Assembly: GCA_026004775.1 (NCBI GenBank)
Contig: BPJU01000025.1
Coordinates: 1 to 63,266 of the forward strand
Direction of reading: 5' to 3'
DNA: 63,266 nucleotides
Source: Pirellulaceae bacterium
GTDB taxonomy: Bacteria; Planctomycetota; Planctomycetia; Pirellulales; Pirellulaceae
Shown: positions 25,447 through 35,867 of the stretch, piece by piece
Layout: each line of letters opens with the position of its first letter
How positions within the stretch are numbered: the stretch's first letter is position 1
Notes under the pieces: generated by a model
The model's database searches: none
Told to the model about the DNA's origin: nothing
Seen by the model: only the letters and a program-made list of their open reading frames with translations
Translations under genes and position numbers: made by a program

Positions 25447-28400
25447 CGGTTAGCCGCCGCGTGGAACGCTTCGAACTGCGGGTCGCCGCCGGAGCGCAGG
25501 TAGGCCAACAAATCCAGAATTTCCTCCTTTTCAAAATTGTCCAGCAGTCCGTCCGGCATCATCGAAATCGGCGATGGGAATTGCTCTTCAATCATCCGGC
25601 GCGACACGGGCGTCATGCGGCCGGGCTCCAGCATATTCGTGATCACCATGATATTGTCGTTTGACAGGTTCGCCACCTTTCCCACCACGGTCTGTCCGTT
25701 CGACAGCACGAACACGGTAGCCTGGTACTGATCCGAAATGACTTTGCTGGGTTCGATCAGCGATTCCAGTAGATAGCGATAATCGAATCGCTTGCCGACG
25801 CCGGTCAAATCCGGGCCGATAATCCCGCCTTGTCCGGCGAAGCGATGGCACTTGAAACAAAGCGCCTTGGCAAAGATCTGTTTGCCTCGTTCAAAATCGC
25901 GCCCGGTTAGACCCTTCTCTACGTCGGGCATCAGGTCAGCCACCGTCCATTTGCGGACGAACTCGCGGCGGCGCAGCGGCACATCCGGGGCTTCAGGGCT
26001 GATCGGTTTTTCGATCAGTTCCTTCAAAGCTTGTCGCTCCTCGGCACTGAGTTTATCAATTGCTTCACTGCGAATGTTTCGCAAAAAACCTTCGAAGCTG
26101 TGCCCGCCGCGCAACTTTCCTGCTTCCAGAAACCAGCGAAAATACTCTTCCCGCTCAGCCAACGTCCAGCCGCGGTCCAGCACCCGCAAGCATAGCACGT
26201 AATGTACTTGTTCTTCCTGGGTGGAAGCTTTTCGCAGAAGTTCCAGGGTCCGAGACACAATGCGCGGAGCCTCCAGATACACCAATAACCGGCATAGCTC
26301 CTGGTTTTCCCATTGGCTGTTGGCCGGATAATACCGGTCAAGGTGGTCTAACACCCGCTTCCGCTCAGTTTCCGACGGTTCCCCCAGGCGGATGAACACC
26401 AGTCCGTAGGCACGCAGCAGAGCCAGTCGCTGGGATTCGGTTAGTTGTTCCCACGACAGGCTGGACAGTCGTTCCAGCAGGGGTGCTTTGTAGGTATCCG
26501 ATCCGCACCGTGCCAGGGCAACGGCTCCGTTGATAAGCGCTTCGGGCTGCGTTTCCGCCAGTACGCGCTCTGCCCATCGCTGCACCGGCTGGTGTTCCAG
26601 AGCGATACGCGCAGCGTAGCGCAGGAATCGATCCTGGTGTCCCAAATACGGCCAGACTTCATCGACCACCGCTGGGTCGTTTCGCGTAAAGCAGGCCTCC
26701 AACCGCCGCCGCTCGTCACGAGCTTGACGCCCTTGGTCACTCTTCGCCGACACCGGTTCCACTGACTCGTTGCCCACATAGGTAATACGGTACAAGCCGG
26801 ACTGAGTCCGCCGACCGCCGGTCACAAAATACATGGCCCCGTCCTTCGGGTGGATGAGCACGTCGGTGATCGCCAGCGGTGAGGCGGTGGCAAACAGTTC
26901 GAACTCGCCCTCGTAACTTGCTCCTTTCGGATTGAGGTGGACGGCGTACAGCTTGCCGTAGCTCCAGTCAGATATAAACAGTGCCCGCTGGTATTTTGCC
27001 GGGAAACGCGCTCCGGTTCCGAATACGATTCCCGTGGGCGATCCGGGGCCGATATTGACGGCCGCCGGTAAGCTGTCCGGATAAAAATCCGGCCATTTGC
27101 CGGTTCCCGACCGCCATCCGAATTCACTTCCCGGCGTTACATGGCACACACGGGTCGGCCGATACCAGGGAGCCCCGATGTCCCATTCCATGTCCGAATC
27201 GTAGGTGAAAAGTTCGCCGTCGGCGTTAAAGGCGATGTCGAATTCGTTCCGAAAACCGATGCTGAACAGCTCGAATTCCGAACCATCCGGCGACACCCGA
27301 CAGATCCACCCGCCGGGCGCGAGCCTGCCAACGGCATGACCTCCAGCATCCCACATCCGCGGCAACAGTTGGTCTTCCTGCCAATTGCGGGGCACCAGAG
27401 ATTTCTCGATAGGCGGCAGGTTCGTGTGGTTACCGGCACACAAAAAGAGAGATTCTCCATCCGGTGACAAAACCACCGAATGGGGACCATGTTCTCCACC
27501 TCCCGCCAGACGTCGCAACAGTTTCACTTCGTCAAAGCGATCGTCCCCGTCCGTGTCACGGACGCGATATAGACCCTGTTCTCGCTCGCCGGCTACGACG
27601 TATAAACTGTCGAACGCGTAGAGCAATCCATGAGCCGTTCCGACGTTCACATCAATCGGTTCGACTTTGACCGGCGGCTCTTCCGCTCCCACCGGAGGAA
27701 CGGTGACACGGTAAAGCGAACCGTATTGGTCCGAAGTGATAAGGCGTCCCTGCGGATCAACGGTAAGCGAAATCCAAGAGCCCTGCGATTCGCGGGGTAC
27801 CGAATAGAGCAGTTCGGCGCGGAACCCTTCCAAAAGCTTGATCTGGTCAGCGGGAGTTGCCGAAGGGGGAGTTGGAGCCGAGGCGTTTACAAACGCAGCG
27901 ACCGTGACTTGGGTCCAGGGAGCGTCGCCCAGTTTGCCCCGCGTGACCACGTCACGCCAATCGCCAGGACCAGCACTGGCCAACCGCCGAAACCGACCAT
28001 GTCCTTCCGTTACGTGCCACTGCTGGTCGCTGACCACCACCATTTTCTGGTCTTGAGGCAATGTCAATTCCAGATGCAGTGCCAAACCCGCTGGCCCGCC
28101 GGTATTGCCCGCCTCGACAATAACCAGATTAGGGCCGGGTCGAAAGGAAGCAGCCACATCCGCGCGGCACGGCTGCTGCCAATCGTCGCCGTCCAAAACG
28201 TTTCGGCCGTTGATAAATACGCGAAAATAATTGTCGCACGTGACCGTAAGCGTGGCTCGTTGGGGCCGGGCTTCCAGGTCGATGATGCGCCGGAACGTCA
28301 GTTGTTGGTTGTCTTGTACGGTGTCGCTCCAGATCCACCGAACGGCCTCCCAACCGGATTGGGCTCGCGCTGGAGACCTTGCCGCGTTCAGAACGGTCGC

Positions 28401-28457
28401 TGCCAGCACGCACCAAACCAGCCCCAGCGCCTCATTCCCATTCAAAGTTCGTAACAT
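25443..28457 (-). CDS. PVC-type CxxCH heme protein with beta-propeller and HEAT region
   Basis: 1004 residues with a signal peptide (ATVLNAARSPARAQ). Domains in order: a jelly-roll-like N-domain at about 37-165, a sorbosone-dehydrogenase-like six-bladed propeller at about 205-580 (KLLEGFRAELLYSVP...GSWISLTVDPQGRLITSDQYGSLYRV), helical HEAT-like repeats at about 600-830, and a mono-heme cytochrome c domain with ALCFKCH near 867 followed by GPDLTGVGKR, IEPSKVISDQY and Met ligands near MMPDG. This architecture is abundant in planctomycetes and is thought to oxidise sugars in the periplasm. The substrate is unknown. Confidence 0.92.
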   Translation of the reverse strand: MLRTLNGNEALGLVWCVLAATVLNAARSPARAQSGWEAVRWIWSDTVQDNQQLTFRRIIDLEARPQRATLTVTCDNYFRVFINGRNVLDGDDWQQPCRADVAASFRPGPNLVIVEAGNTGGPAGLALHLELTLPQDQKMVVVSDQQWHVTEGHGRFRRLASAGPGDWRDVVTRGKLGDAPWTQVTVAAFVNASAPTPPSATPADQIKLLEGFRAELLYSVPRESQGSWISLTVDPQGRLITSDQYGSLYRVTVPPVGAEEPPVKVEPIDVNVGTAHGLLYAFDSLYVVAGEREQGLYRVRDTDGDDRFDEVKLLRRLAGGGEHGPHSVVLSPDGESLFLCAGNHTNLPPIEKSLVPRNWQEDQLLPRMWDAGGHAVGRLAPGGWICRVSPDGSEFELFSIGFRNEFDIAFNADGELFTYDSDMEWDIGAPWYRPTRVCHVTPGSEFGWRSGTGKWPDFYPDSLPAAVNIGPGSPTGIVFGTGARFPAKYQRALFISDWSYGKLYAVHLNPKGASYEGEFELFATASPLAITDVLIHPKDGAMYFVTGGRRTQSGLYRITYVGNESVEPVSAKSDQGRQARDERRRLEACFTRNDPAVVDEVWPYLGHQDRFLRYAARIALEHQPVQRWAERVLAETQPEALINGAVALARCGSDTYKAPLLERLSSLSWEQLTESQRLALLRAYGLVFIRLGEPSETERKRVLDHLDRYYPANSQWENQELCRLLVYLEAPRIVSRTLELLRKASTQEEQVHYVLCLRVLDRGWTLAEREEYFRWFLEAGKLRGGHSFEGFLRNIRSEAIDKLSAEERQALKELIEKPISPEAPDVPLRRREFVRKWTVADLMPDVEKGLTGRDFERGKQIFAKALCFKCHRFAGQGGIIGPDLTGVGKRFDYRYLLESLIEPSKVISDQYQATVFVLSNGQTVVGKVANLSNDNIMVITNMLEPGRMTPVSRRMIEEQFPSPISMMPDGLLDNFEKEEILDLLAYLRSGGDPQFEAFHAAANR

Positions 28458-28690
28458 GCCTCACCTCGTTCACGCTTGATATCGTTGCACCTTTTGCGGG
28501 CACCGCGCCTGTATGCTTGAGCATAAAAGATACGGTTCCGCTCGGCTGATTACCAGTGGCATTTCGCCTTTCGCTGAGTAGTACGGGTTAACACGACGGG
28601 GTGCACCCGTGGTTAAAAGAAACTGCCGCGCCAACGAGCTTACGAAGCACCTGATCGGGTACCGAACTTCATGGCGTGGAGAGCGAAGTG

Positions 28691-29620
28691 TTACCGGCAC
28701 GTCTGGTCGCTCGACGGCGTTTCGCCCGGTAGCGGTGGCAGCATATCCGGAGTGACCGCTACCAGCGAGATACGGTGCTGGTCTGCCAGCCGGCATACGT
28801 CGGGCATATCCAGCACAATGGTCTTGCCGGCTTCGATGGCCAGTACGCGCCCACCGGCCGTCGCCAGCGTCGTAAGGGTTTGGGGCCCGATGGTCGGTAC
28901 GTCAAAACGCATATCTTGCTGGGGCTTGGCGACTTTGACGACGGTAAAACCGCCAGAAGGACACAATTGGCCAGCCCGCACGATGCATTGGTCGGTCCCT
29001 TCGACGGCCTCGATGGCGATCGTAGCCAATCCTTTTACAACCACGCTTTGCCCGACATCCAGCCGTCCCATTTCTTTGGCCATCTTCCAGCCGAAGGCAA
29101 TGTCTTTCCAGTGAGCCGAAGACAAGGGCGGGCCCGCCAGTAGACCAGCCGGCACGAGCAATTCGGGAGCAAAATCGGTGACGGGCAGAAAGGTGATGCC
29201 CGCCTCAGCATAAGCTCGGACCACTGCCAGCAGCAACGTGTCATCTTTTCGATCGCGCGTTCGGCTGATCCAGTGGGGATAGAAAGTGCGGAAGCAGGTC
29301 CAATCGGGAAAATGTTTCCACCAGCAAAAACGATCAAGCAGCAAGACTTTTTGGATTTTTCCAGCCATGGTGGCGAACCGCACTCCATGTTGGCGGAAAT
29401 AGCGTATCGAGCGGCCCAGCTTGCCGAGCCCCGCCCATTGAAAGTCGGCACAGTATTGGGCGATATCCGGATCGGCATGGTCTTGGATGCCGAGGGCGTA
29501 CAGGCGGTAGCCGGCCTGGCGGATGGCTTCGGCTGCCACCACCGGCAGCCGCCCCCAACCGGCGATCAACCCAATGGGTTCTTCATCCGAGGCAACTCGG
29601 TTGCGGCTCGCCAGCTTCAT
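28691..29620 (-). CDS. lpxI: UDP-2,3-diacylglucosamine pyrophosphatase LpxI
   Basis: Hydrolyses UDP-2,3-diacylglucosamine to lipid X in lipid A synthesis; LpxI replaces LpxH in many bacteria. 309 residues. The N-domain is [36 protein letters not shown], and the C-domain carries [39 protein letters not shown] and [16 protein letters not shown], the conserved LpxI/DUF1009 catalytic core. It overlaps the end of lpxD by 4 bp (ATGA), so the two are translationally coupled. Confidence 0.93.
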   Translation of the reverse strand: MKLASRNRVASDEEPIGLIAGWGRLPVVAAEAIRQAGYRLYALGIQDHADPDIAQYCADFQWAGLGKLGRSIRYFRQHGVRFATMAGKIQKVLLLDRFCWWKHFPDWTCFRTFYPHWISRTRDRKDDTLLLAVVRAYAEAGITFLPVTDFAPELLVPAGLLAGPPLSSAHWKDIAFGWKMAKEMGRLDVGQSVVVKGLATIAIEAVEGTDQCIVRAGQLCPSGGFTVVKVAKPQQDMRFDVPTIGPQTLTTLATAGGRVLAIEAGKTIVLDMPDVCRLADQHRISLVAVTPDMLPPLPGETPSSDQTCR

Positions 29621-30696
29621 GCGGCATCCGATCGGGCTTCTCCAGAGTGCTCGTCCTGAAGTCCGGTATGTTGAAGTAACTGCTGGACCAGGCGGTCGAG
29701 CCGTTTGAGTTGTTTGCGCATTTCCGGTATCTTAGCCATGCTCCCCAATATTTGGCGCTCTTCGCGCTCCGGCCGCGCAGGGGAACCGAAGTAGCATGCA
29801 CCGTCGGGGATGTCTGAGGCGACACCCGCTTGAGCCCCCAGCCGGACGCCTGATCCGATCTGGACATGGTCGCGCACCCCTACTTGCCCAGCCATGATCA
29901 CGTAGTCGCCCGTGGCGCAACTTCCGGCGATGCCGACTTGCGAGCACAGCAGATTGTGACGGCCGATATGGCAGTTGTGGGCGATCATTACCTGGTTGTC
30001 GATCTTCGTACCTTGGCCGATTACCGTGGCGTCGAACGTGCCTCGATCGATCGTCGTAGCAGCGCCGATCTCCACGTCATCCTGGATCTCAACGTACCCG
30101 ACTTGCGGACAGCGACAATAAGCACCATCGCGCAGCGCATAACCGAATCCATAGGCGCCGATCACTGCATTGGCGTGGATAACGACGCGATCGCCGATTC
30201 TGGTACCTTCGTAAACCACCACGTTCGGAAAAAGCACGCAATCCCGACCAATGCGTGTTCCCGCCAGGATGCGACATCCGCTGTGGATCACCGTGCCCGA
30301 ACCGACCTGGACACCTGTGTCCAGCCAGGCCCCCGGATAGACGGTCACATTCGGGCCCAATCGGGCATCTGGATGGATCCAAGCGTGTGGGCTGATCCCG
30401 GCAAATTCAGAACGCGGCAATGGTCGCAGATGTGCCACGATCCGCTCGAAAGCCTCCAGACATTGCCCTACGACGATCGCGGGGCGATCCAAGCAAGGAT
30501 GGGCGGCCAGATCCTCGGGAATCACGCAGGCGGAGGCGTTACTGGAGACTAACTGCTTAAGATAACGCTCGTTCTCGACCAGCGTTATGTCGCCCGGCTG
30601 CGCCCAGCGGACTGTGGCGGCGTTTTGAATTTGGATCGACGGATCACCCTGAACCCTTCCGTGAACCAGTGCCGCCAGTTCACCGAGCGTTGGCAT
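29617..30696 (-). CDS. lpxD: UDP-3-O-acylglucosamine N-acyltransferase
   Basis: Adds the second acyl chain in lipid A biosynthesis. 359 residues. The N-terminal uridine-binding domain ([18 protein letters not shown]) is followed by a left-handed beta-helix of hexapeptide repeats ([25 protein letters not shown] and onward). The active-site His lies in [16 protein letters not shown], and a C-terminal helix contains [22 protein letters not shown]-protein pair with lpxI downstream supports real lipopolysaccharide capacity in this planctomycete. Confidence 0.95.
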   Translation of the reverse strand: MPTLGELAALVHGRVQGDPSIQIQNAATVRWAQPGDITLVENERYLKQLVSSNASACVIPEDLAAHPCLDRPAIVVGQCLEAFERIVAHLRPLPRSEFAGISPHAWIHPDARLGPNVTVYPGAWLDTGVQVGSGTVIHSGCRILAGTRIGRDCVLFPNVVVYEGTRIGDRVVIHANAVIGAYGFGYALRDGAYCRCPQVGYVEIQDDVEIGAATTIDRGTFDATVIGQGTKIDNQVMIAHNCHIGRHNLLCSQVGIAGSCATGDYVIMAGQVGVRDHVQIGSGVRLGAQAGVASDIPDGACYFGSPARPEREERQILGSMAKIPEMRKQLKRLDRLVQQLLQHTGLQDEHSGEARSDAA

Positions 30697-31001
30697 CCAG
30701 AAAGTCCTTTTCTGAAACAGTCCTGCGATCTGTGACGGGAAGTATCGTAGGCCAGAAGCACGCTTTTAGGCAAGAGCAATTGCCGATGCGAATTGCACGA
30801 AGCTATTCCGCATTAGCAACCCAATCGGTATAGTCCCCGACGCGGGAACATGTTAAACGTAAGGATATGAGCAAGGCAATCGAAACTTGTCTGGTGCGCT
30901 GCGATGGGGAGGGCTTTTGGCGCCCAGGGTTGCACGCAGGTACGCCTGCACTTCTTCAGGAGAAGCTCCCCGGACCGGCGCTTCTCGAACGGGAGTTATC
31001 C

Positions 31002-34000
31002 ATGCGACGGGGTGTAGGGCAGCCGTTGGGGCGGCGGCAACGCCGGCTTGACACCGATTGGGTCTTTGGCGCGATGCGCCCCACGCTGAAGCCCATTGTC
31101 AAGGTCGTCTTGTTGGTTGTGCTGGGGGCACTGTTATGTAGTGGGGGCGCGGGGCACGCCGCGGCCCAAGAGCGTCCCCCGGCGACACAGCCGGTGGCGG
31201 CTGAGACACCGGAAAGCCTCGACAAGAAACTGAGCGAGTGGGAAGCGGCTAGCCCGGATGACGCCACGAAAGCGAAGGTGCGGGAGTTCCACCAACTGGC
31301 CCGTCAGGAATTGGAACAACAGGCGCAGTGGCTCAAGCAGAAAGCGGTGTTTGAACAGCGGGCGGCGGCAGCACCCGCGGAACTGGAAAAAGTCACCTCG
31401 CCTCCTCCTCCGGAAACGCCGTGGTGGCCGCCGCCGGCGGATGCCACCATCGGCGAGTTGGAAAAGAGTCTGGCCGAAGCGCAAGCCGAACAGAAGCGGC
31501 TGGAAGAGTTGGTCAAGCAGTTGGACGACGAGCCACAGCGGCGCAATGCGCGGCGGTTGGAAATTTCCAAAGAAATGCCGAATCTCAAACAACAGATCAC
31601 CGACCTGGAGGCGCAACTGACCGCTGAGCCAACACCCGGGGAGCTTCCCGTGCTGACTCAGGCTCGCAAGACACTCATCCAAACCCGCCTCCAGGCTCGA
31701 CGAGCCCAATTGGCTGCTTGGGACGCCGAGTTGGCAGCCTACGACGCTGAAAAGGACCTGTTGGCACCCCAGCGAACAGCGGCGCGAGCCCAATTAGGGG
31801 CGGTCACCGAGGCCGTCGAGCAGTTGACGCGGTTGGTAGCGGAGCGCCGATCGAATGAGATCGAACGGTTGCGCGACCGGGCCATGCGGCAGCTCCAGCA
31901 GGTCCCGCCGGCTTTGAAAGACGATGCCCAACAGAACGTCCAGTTGGCCGATGACGCTCGCCGGCTGGCCTCCGACTTGAGCCTGGCCGAGTCGCAAGCG
32001 GCGGCTTTGCGCGGAGAATTGAGCCAGTGGCAGGAAAGGATCAATAAATCCAAGCGCCGCGTGGAGAAAGGGCGCTCGGCCAGCAGCGTCGCCTCGTTGC
32101 GGCAAGACCGATTGCTCACCGCCGACCGGCTGCGGCGATTGGCTACGGAACTCAACCAACGCAATCAACAGATCGAACAAGTCCAAGAACAGTTGGACCT
32201 CTACCAAGAAATGCTCGACCAGGTGGCCGATCCGGCCGGAGTCGCTGAGCGGACGGCCCGGGAGCGGCAATTTGCCCAGTCGCCGGATGAAGAGCCGGCG
32301 CTACGAGCCGCCTTGCTGGCAATTCTGGAATTGCGCCGCGAACTGCTCCTGGATCTGGTCCGCCGCCAGACCCAGTATTTCGAACAATTGATCGAGGCCA
32401 ATGACACCAGCCAAGACCTTCAAAAGGAACTCCAGGATTATTTGCTCTTTATCGATCGGCGGATCTTGTGGATGCGCTCTACCGATGCCATCGGCTGGAG
32501 CACATGGATGCATTTGAAAGATGCCGCGTATCAGGCGCGTCGTTATCTGGCCGAAGGGCTTTCCGATAGCGGTCGGTGGATCAATGGTGTTCTCCGGGAA
32601 ATGGGAACTCATGCGTCTTTGTATCTGGTGCTGGCGGCCAGTGTGGTATTGCTGCTGCGCTATCGCCGCGCCATGCGGCACCGCATCGTTCAGGTCGGAG
32701 AGGTGGCACTGCGGGGCAATTGCGTACGATATACCCCGACGTGCGAAGCGCTGTTACTTTCGGCGCTGATCAGTCTGCCGCTGCCGCTGACCGTGGGGGT
32801 GGTCGGATGGCGTCTGCAGCAGGTGGGCCTGACGTGGGCGGCCGGCCTGCTCAGCGCTGCACTGGCCTACTTTGCCATGGAGTTCTTGCGGCAAGTCTGC
32901 CGTCCCCGCGGTCTGGCGCTTGCCCATTTCGGCTGGTCGGACCGGGCGGTGGAGCGCCTCCGGCGGGTTTTGCGCTGGTATGCTCCGGCAGCTAGTGCCT
33001 TGACGCTGGTCGTCGCCGCTTGCCATGAAGCAGCCGAAGCCTGGATCAACGACTCGGTCGGAAGGCTCTGCTTTTTGGGGCTGATGATCATCACCGCTTG
33101 GGCCATCCACCGCCTCCTTTCGCCACGGCACGGGATCTTCGCCGAATATCTTTCTTACCATGCCGGTGGCTGGGCGGACCGTTTGTCGGTGGTCTGGTAT
33201 CCGGGAGCCATATTGGGACCGCTGGTGTTGGCTGGTCTGGCCGCGTGGGGCTATTACTACACAGCCGAGCAATTAGCAATGCGGTTGGCCCAGACAGGAG
33301 TGCTCTTGGAAGTGCTGGTGGTGGCAGCCGGGATGCTGTATCGGCTGTTATTGTTGAGCCGCCGGCGGCTGGCCATCCAGCAGGCACGGCAACGCCAACA
33401 GAGATTGCAGGAGGGTGTGGAAGTCGAGGCGGCGGAGCCGCCGATGGACTTGGCCGCCATCAATCAGCAATCGCAACGCCTCGTACGGAGCTTGTTGGTG
33501 CTGGTAGGGCTCGTCCATTTGTGGTTCATCTGGAGCGATGTGCTGCCTGCGCTGGCCGTGTTACAACAGGTCCGGCTGTACCGGATCGAAAGCCTGGAAG
33601 CGGGAGCCGTCGAATGGGTAACGCTGGGTGGGCTGCTGTTGGCAAGTGTCATCGGCGTGATGACCGCCATCGCCGCTCGGAATATCCCCGGTTTGCTGGA
33701 GATTTTCCTGCTCCAGCGCCTGCCCCTGGATTCCGCCACCCGCTACGTCCTGGCTACCCTTAGCCGCTATGCCATCGTGTTGGTGGGAATCATCGCCGTC
33801 TGTTCGACCTTGGGAATCACATGGCGGCGCGCCCAATGGCTTGTGGCTGCCTTGGGCGTGGGGCTGGGGTTCGGCCTGCAAGAAATCTTTGCCAATTTCG
33901 TCTCCGGATTGATTCTGTTGCTGGAGCGGCCCATCCGCGTGGGAGACATCATCACCCTGGGCGATGTCACCGGAATAGTGACCCGCATACGCATTCGAGC

Positions 34001-34421
34001 CACGACGGTGCGCGACTGGGATGGAAAAGAATTGATCGTTCCCAACAAAGACCTGATTACCGGAAGGTTGCTGAACTGGACCCTCACCGATACGAAGAAC
34101 CGGGTGGTCATCAAGGTCGGGATCGCTTACGGTTCGGATGTGGCTCTGGCACAGCGCTTGCTGCTGGATATTGCCCGCAATCATCCGGCTGTTTTGGCCG
34201 ACCCCCCGCCGATGGCTACTTTTGAGGAGTTTGGTGATAGTGCCCTGATATTGGTATTGCGTGTTTACTTGGCGCGGCTGGATCAGCGATTGGCATGCAT
34301 CCACGAATTGCACATGGCGATCGACAAGGCGTTTCGCGAACATCGGATCGAGATCGCGTTCCCGCAAATGGATATCCACGTCCGTAACTGGCCACCTCTG
34401 TCGACGGTGCGGGAGACCTGA
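31002..34421 (+). CDS. Large MscS-family (MscK/KefA-like) mechanosensitive channel
   Basis: 1139 residues from ATG 31002, chosen because CGGGAG lies about 8 nt upstream (the frame is open from 30867). The signal/first hydrophobic segment is VKVVLLVVLGALLCSGGAGHAAAQ. A long periplasmic coiled coil follows (about 70-500: KLSEWEAASPDDATKAKVREFHQLARQELEQQ and similar), then about 11 membrane helices, and the MscS pore and beta domain at about 900-1090. The pore region reads VAALGVGLGFGLQEIFANFVSGLILLLERPIRVGDIITLGDVTGIVTRIRIRATTVRDWDGKELIVPN, a very clear MscS signature. Its likely role is release of solutes on hypo-osmotic shock. Confidence 0.93.
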   Translation: MRRGVGQPLGRRQRRLDTDWVFGAMRPTLKPIVKVVLLVVLGALLCSGGAGHAAAQERPPATQPVAAETPESLDKKLSEWEAASPDDATKAKVREFHQLARQELEQQAQWLKQKAVFEQRAAAAPAELEKVTSPPPPETPWWPPPADATIGELEKSLAEAQAEQKRLEELVKQLDDEPQRRNARRLEISKEMPNLKQQITDLEAQLTAEPTPGELPVLTQARKTLIQTRLQARRAQLAAWDAELAAYDAEKDLLAPQRTAARAQLGAVTEAVEQLTRLVAERRSNEIERLRDRAMRQLQQVPPALKDDAQQNVQLADDARRLASDLSLAESQAAALRGELSQWQERINKSKRRVEKGRSASSVASLRQDRLLTADRLRRLATELNQRNQQIEQVQEQLDLYQEMLDQVADPAGVAERTARERQFAQSPDEEPALRAALLAILELRRELLLDLVRRQTQYFEQLIEANDTSQDLQKELQDYLLFIDRRILWMRSTDAIGWSTWMHLKDAAYQARRYLAEGLSDSGRWINGVLREMGTHASLYLVLAASVVLLLRYRRAMRHRIVQVGEVALRGNCVRYTPTCEALLLSALISLPLPLTVGVVGWRLQQVGLTWAAGLLSAALAYFAMEFLRQVCRPRGLALAHFGWSDRAVERLRRVLRWYAPAASALTLVVAACHEAAEAWINDSVGRLCFLGLMIITAWAIHRLLSPRHGIFAEYLSYHAGGWADRLSVVWYPGAILGPLVLAGLAAWGYYYTAEQLAMRLAQTGVLLEVLVVAAGMLYRLLLLSRRRLAIQQARQRQQRLQEGVEVEAAEPPMDLAAINQQSQRLVRSLLVLVGLVHLWFIWSDVLPALAVLQQVRLYRIESLEAGAVEWVTLGGLLLASVIGVMTAIAARNIPGLLEIFLLQRLPLDSATRYVLATLSRYAIVLVGIIAVCSTLGITWRRAQWLVAALGVGLGFGLQEIFANFVSGLILLLERPIRVGDIITLGDVTGIVTRIRIRATTVRDWDGKELIVPNKDLITGRLLNWTLTDTKNRVVIKVGIAYGSDVALAQRLLLDIARNHPAVLADPPPMATFEEFGDSALILVLRVYLARLDQRLACIHELHMAIDKAFREHRIEIAFPQMDIHVRNWPPLSTVRET

Positions 34422-34759
34422 TTCGGCCCAAGTTTTCTACCGAGTACAGTTGGAAAGCGATCCGGGAGTACTGGTCCAACGCCGAGCATGATTCTCACCG
34501 CCTGGCAACTATGAACAGGCCGAATCTTTTCATTCGAGCGAGCCGATAGTCTATCGCCAACGGCGGCGGCTCCCTATTTTTCAAAAAAAGTCGGGCATGG
34601 TGTGACACCCGTATGGTAGAGCAAACAAGGCCACAAAGGTTCTGTTTTTTCGAAAATTTGTTACGCTGCTTGGAATGGCGGCGTTCGATCGGCTGCACGC
34701 ATCGAGTAGCCGCAGACAAAGGCACAGGGAATCTCGCGCCATTCAGGGAGGAACCACGG
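34422..34759. other. Leader of the RAYT-like gene, with sequence echoed downstream
   Basis: No gene seen. Two words here, CCGAATCTTTT (34520-34530) and TATTTTTCAAA...GTCGGGCA (34575-34597), recur in the same order at 36620-36661, beyond the RAYT-like gene and its neighbour. They may mark the ends of a module. Confidence 0.4.
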
Positions 34760-35848
34760 ATGGCTCGGCCACGACGCTGCGACGTCTTTTCCAACGGCGA
34801 ACTGATCCGCCTGGTGTGCGGCTCGACCTGCGTGCGCCAAGAGGGGCTTATCCGGCGAGACCCATCACGAGTAGACGAGCGCATCGACCGGCCACTCTTC
34901 TTGTTCGAAAAGGTGGTGCACTACGCCAGCGTCTTCGGCCTGGTAGTCTATTCCTGCACGATACTGCCCGAGGCGATTCTGATCAGCTTGCAGCTACGAC
35001 CCGATTGGGTAAAAAGCTGGTCGAACGAGGAAGTGCTCCAGCGAGCCTGGAAGGGACTTCGCAAACTGGTCAGAGAGTATTGCAAAGAGAACGGTATTGA
35101 ATGCCGGTGGAAGAGAAATCCTCCAGCGGTGCTGCTGGAAGACCAAAAGTTCCAGAAAGAAATGCGGAAGAGGCTCTCGTCCGTGTCGCTTTTCATGAAG
35201 CTTATCAAACAGACTTCGGCTTTTCACTTTAACCGTGAAGACGGTGTGCGGGGGTGCTTTTGGTCCGAGCGGTTTTCTGGCACTCCGGAGAAGAGCCCGG
35301 CGGATTCGGTGACGATGAACATGCTGATCGACGCGCACCCGGTGGCGGTGCGGATGGTGCCGGTCTTGGAGCAGCCGCACCATGGTTCTGGGTGGTGCCG
35401 GCTGGTCTATGCGATCCAGGTGTGCGGTGTGGAGGTCACCGAGGAAACGCTGGCCGATACGCCTCAGTTAACCGACGAGGTGCGTGCCTCGTTGGGCAGA
35501 GCTTTTCGATTGCTCAGAGAAGGCATGCAGCGGGTAGTGGATGGGGATATCGATGATGGCGAGCTAACCGAAGAGGCTCACTTGTCCGACGAGACAACTG
35601 CTGAACCTTCGGCTGTTGAACAAACAGAGGCTCCGGCGGCAGGTGGCCAGGTGTCGGGTAACTCGGAAACATCGTTCGACGAAGCGGCGATGTCGAATGC
35701 ACCTACTGAAGAAACGGTGGCTGCTTCGCCAGGTGGGCAAGTGCCATCTCGTTCGGGAGGTGGGCAAGCGCGAGCGGAGTTGCGAGGTTCTCGTAATAAA
35801 AGGACGACTTCCCGTGCACGCGGCTGGCAGGCAGGAAGCCCAGCGTGA
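34760..35848 (+). CDS. RAYT-like (IS200/Y1 transposase family) protein, catalytic residues lost
   Basis: 362 residues from ATG 34760, with AGGGAGGA 7 nt upstream. The order of motifs follows planctomycete REP-associated transposases: MARPRR start; a segment ending RPDWVKSWSNEEV; RLSSVSLFMKLIKQ; FNREDGVRGCFWSERFSG; and HPVAVRMV where active members have LNPVRAG. At the HUH position, where active members read like SNHVHLLLR, this protein has LPEAILISLQLR at 69-80, with no His. At the expected catalytic Tyr (YVDLNP-like) it has LIDAHP. It therefore looks unable to cut DNA. The last 90 residues are acidic, low-complexity Glu/Ala/Gly-Gly-Gln repeats. The family assignment rests on remembered motif order, not an alignment run. 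Confidence 0.6.
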   Translation: MARPRRCDVFSNGELIRLVCGSTCVRQEGLIRRDPSRVDERIDRPLFLFEKVVHYASVFGLVVYSCTILPEAILISLQLRPDWVKSWSNEEVLQRAWKGLRKLVREYCKENGIECRWKRNPPAVLLEDQKFQKEMRKRLSSVSLFMKLIKQTSAFHFNREDGVRGCFWSERFSGTPEKSPADSVTMNMLIDAHPVAVRMVPVLEQPHHGSGWCRLVYAIQVCGVEVTEETLADTPQLTDEVRASLGRAFRLLREGMQRVVDGDIDDGELTEEAHLSDETTAEPSAVEQTEAPAAGGQVSGNSETSFDEAAMSNAPTEETVAASPGGQVPSRSGGGQARAELRGSRNKRTTSRARGWQAGSPA

Positions 35849-35867
35849 TGGACGACGAAAATCTCCG

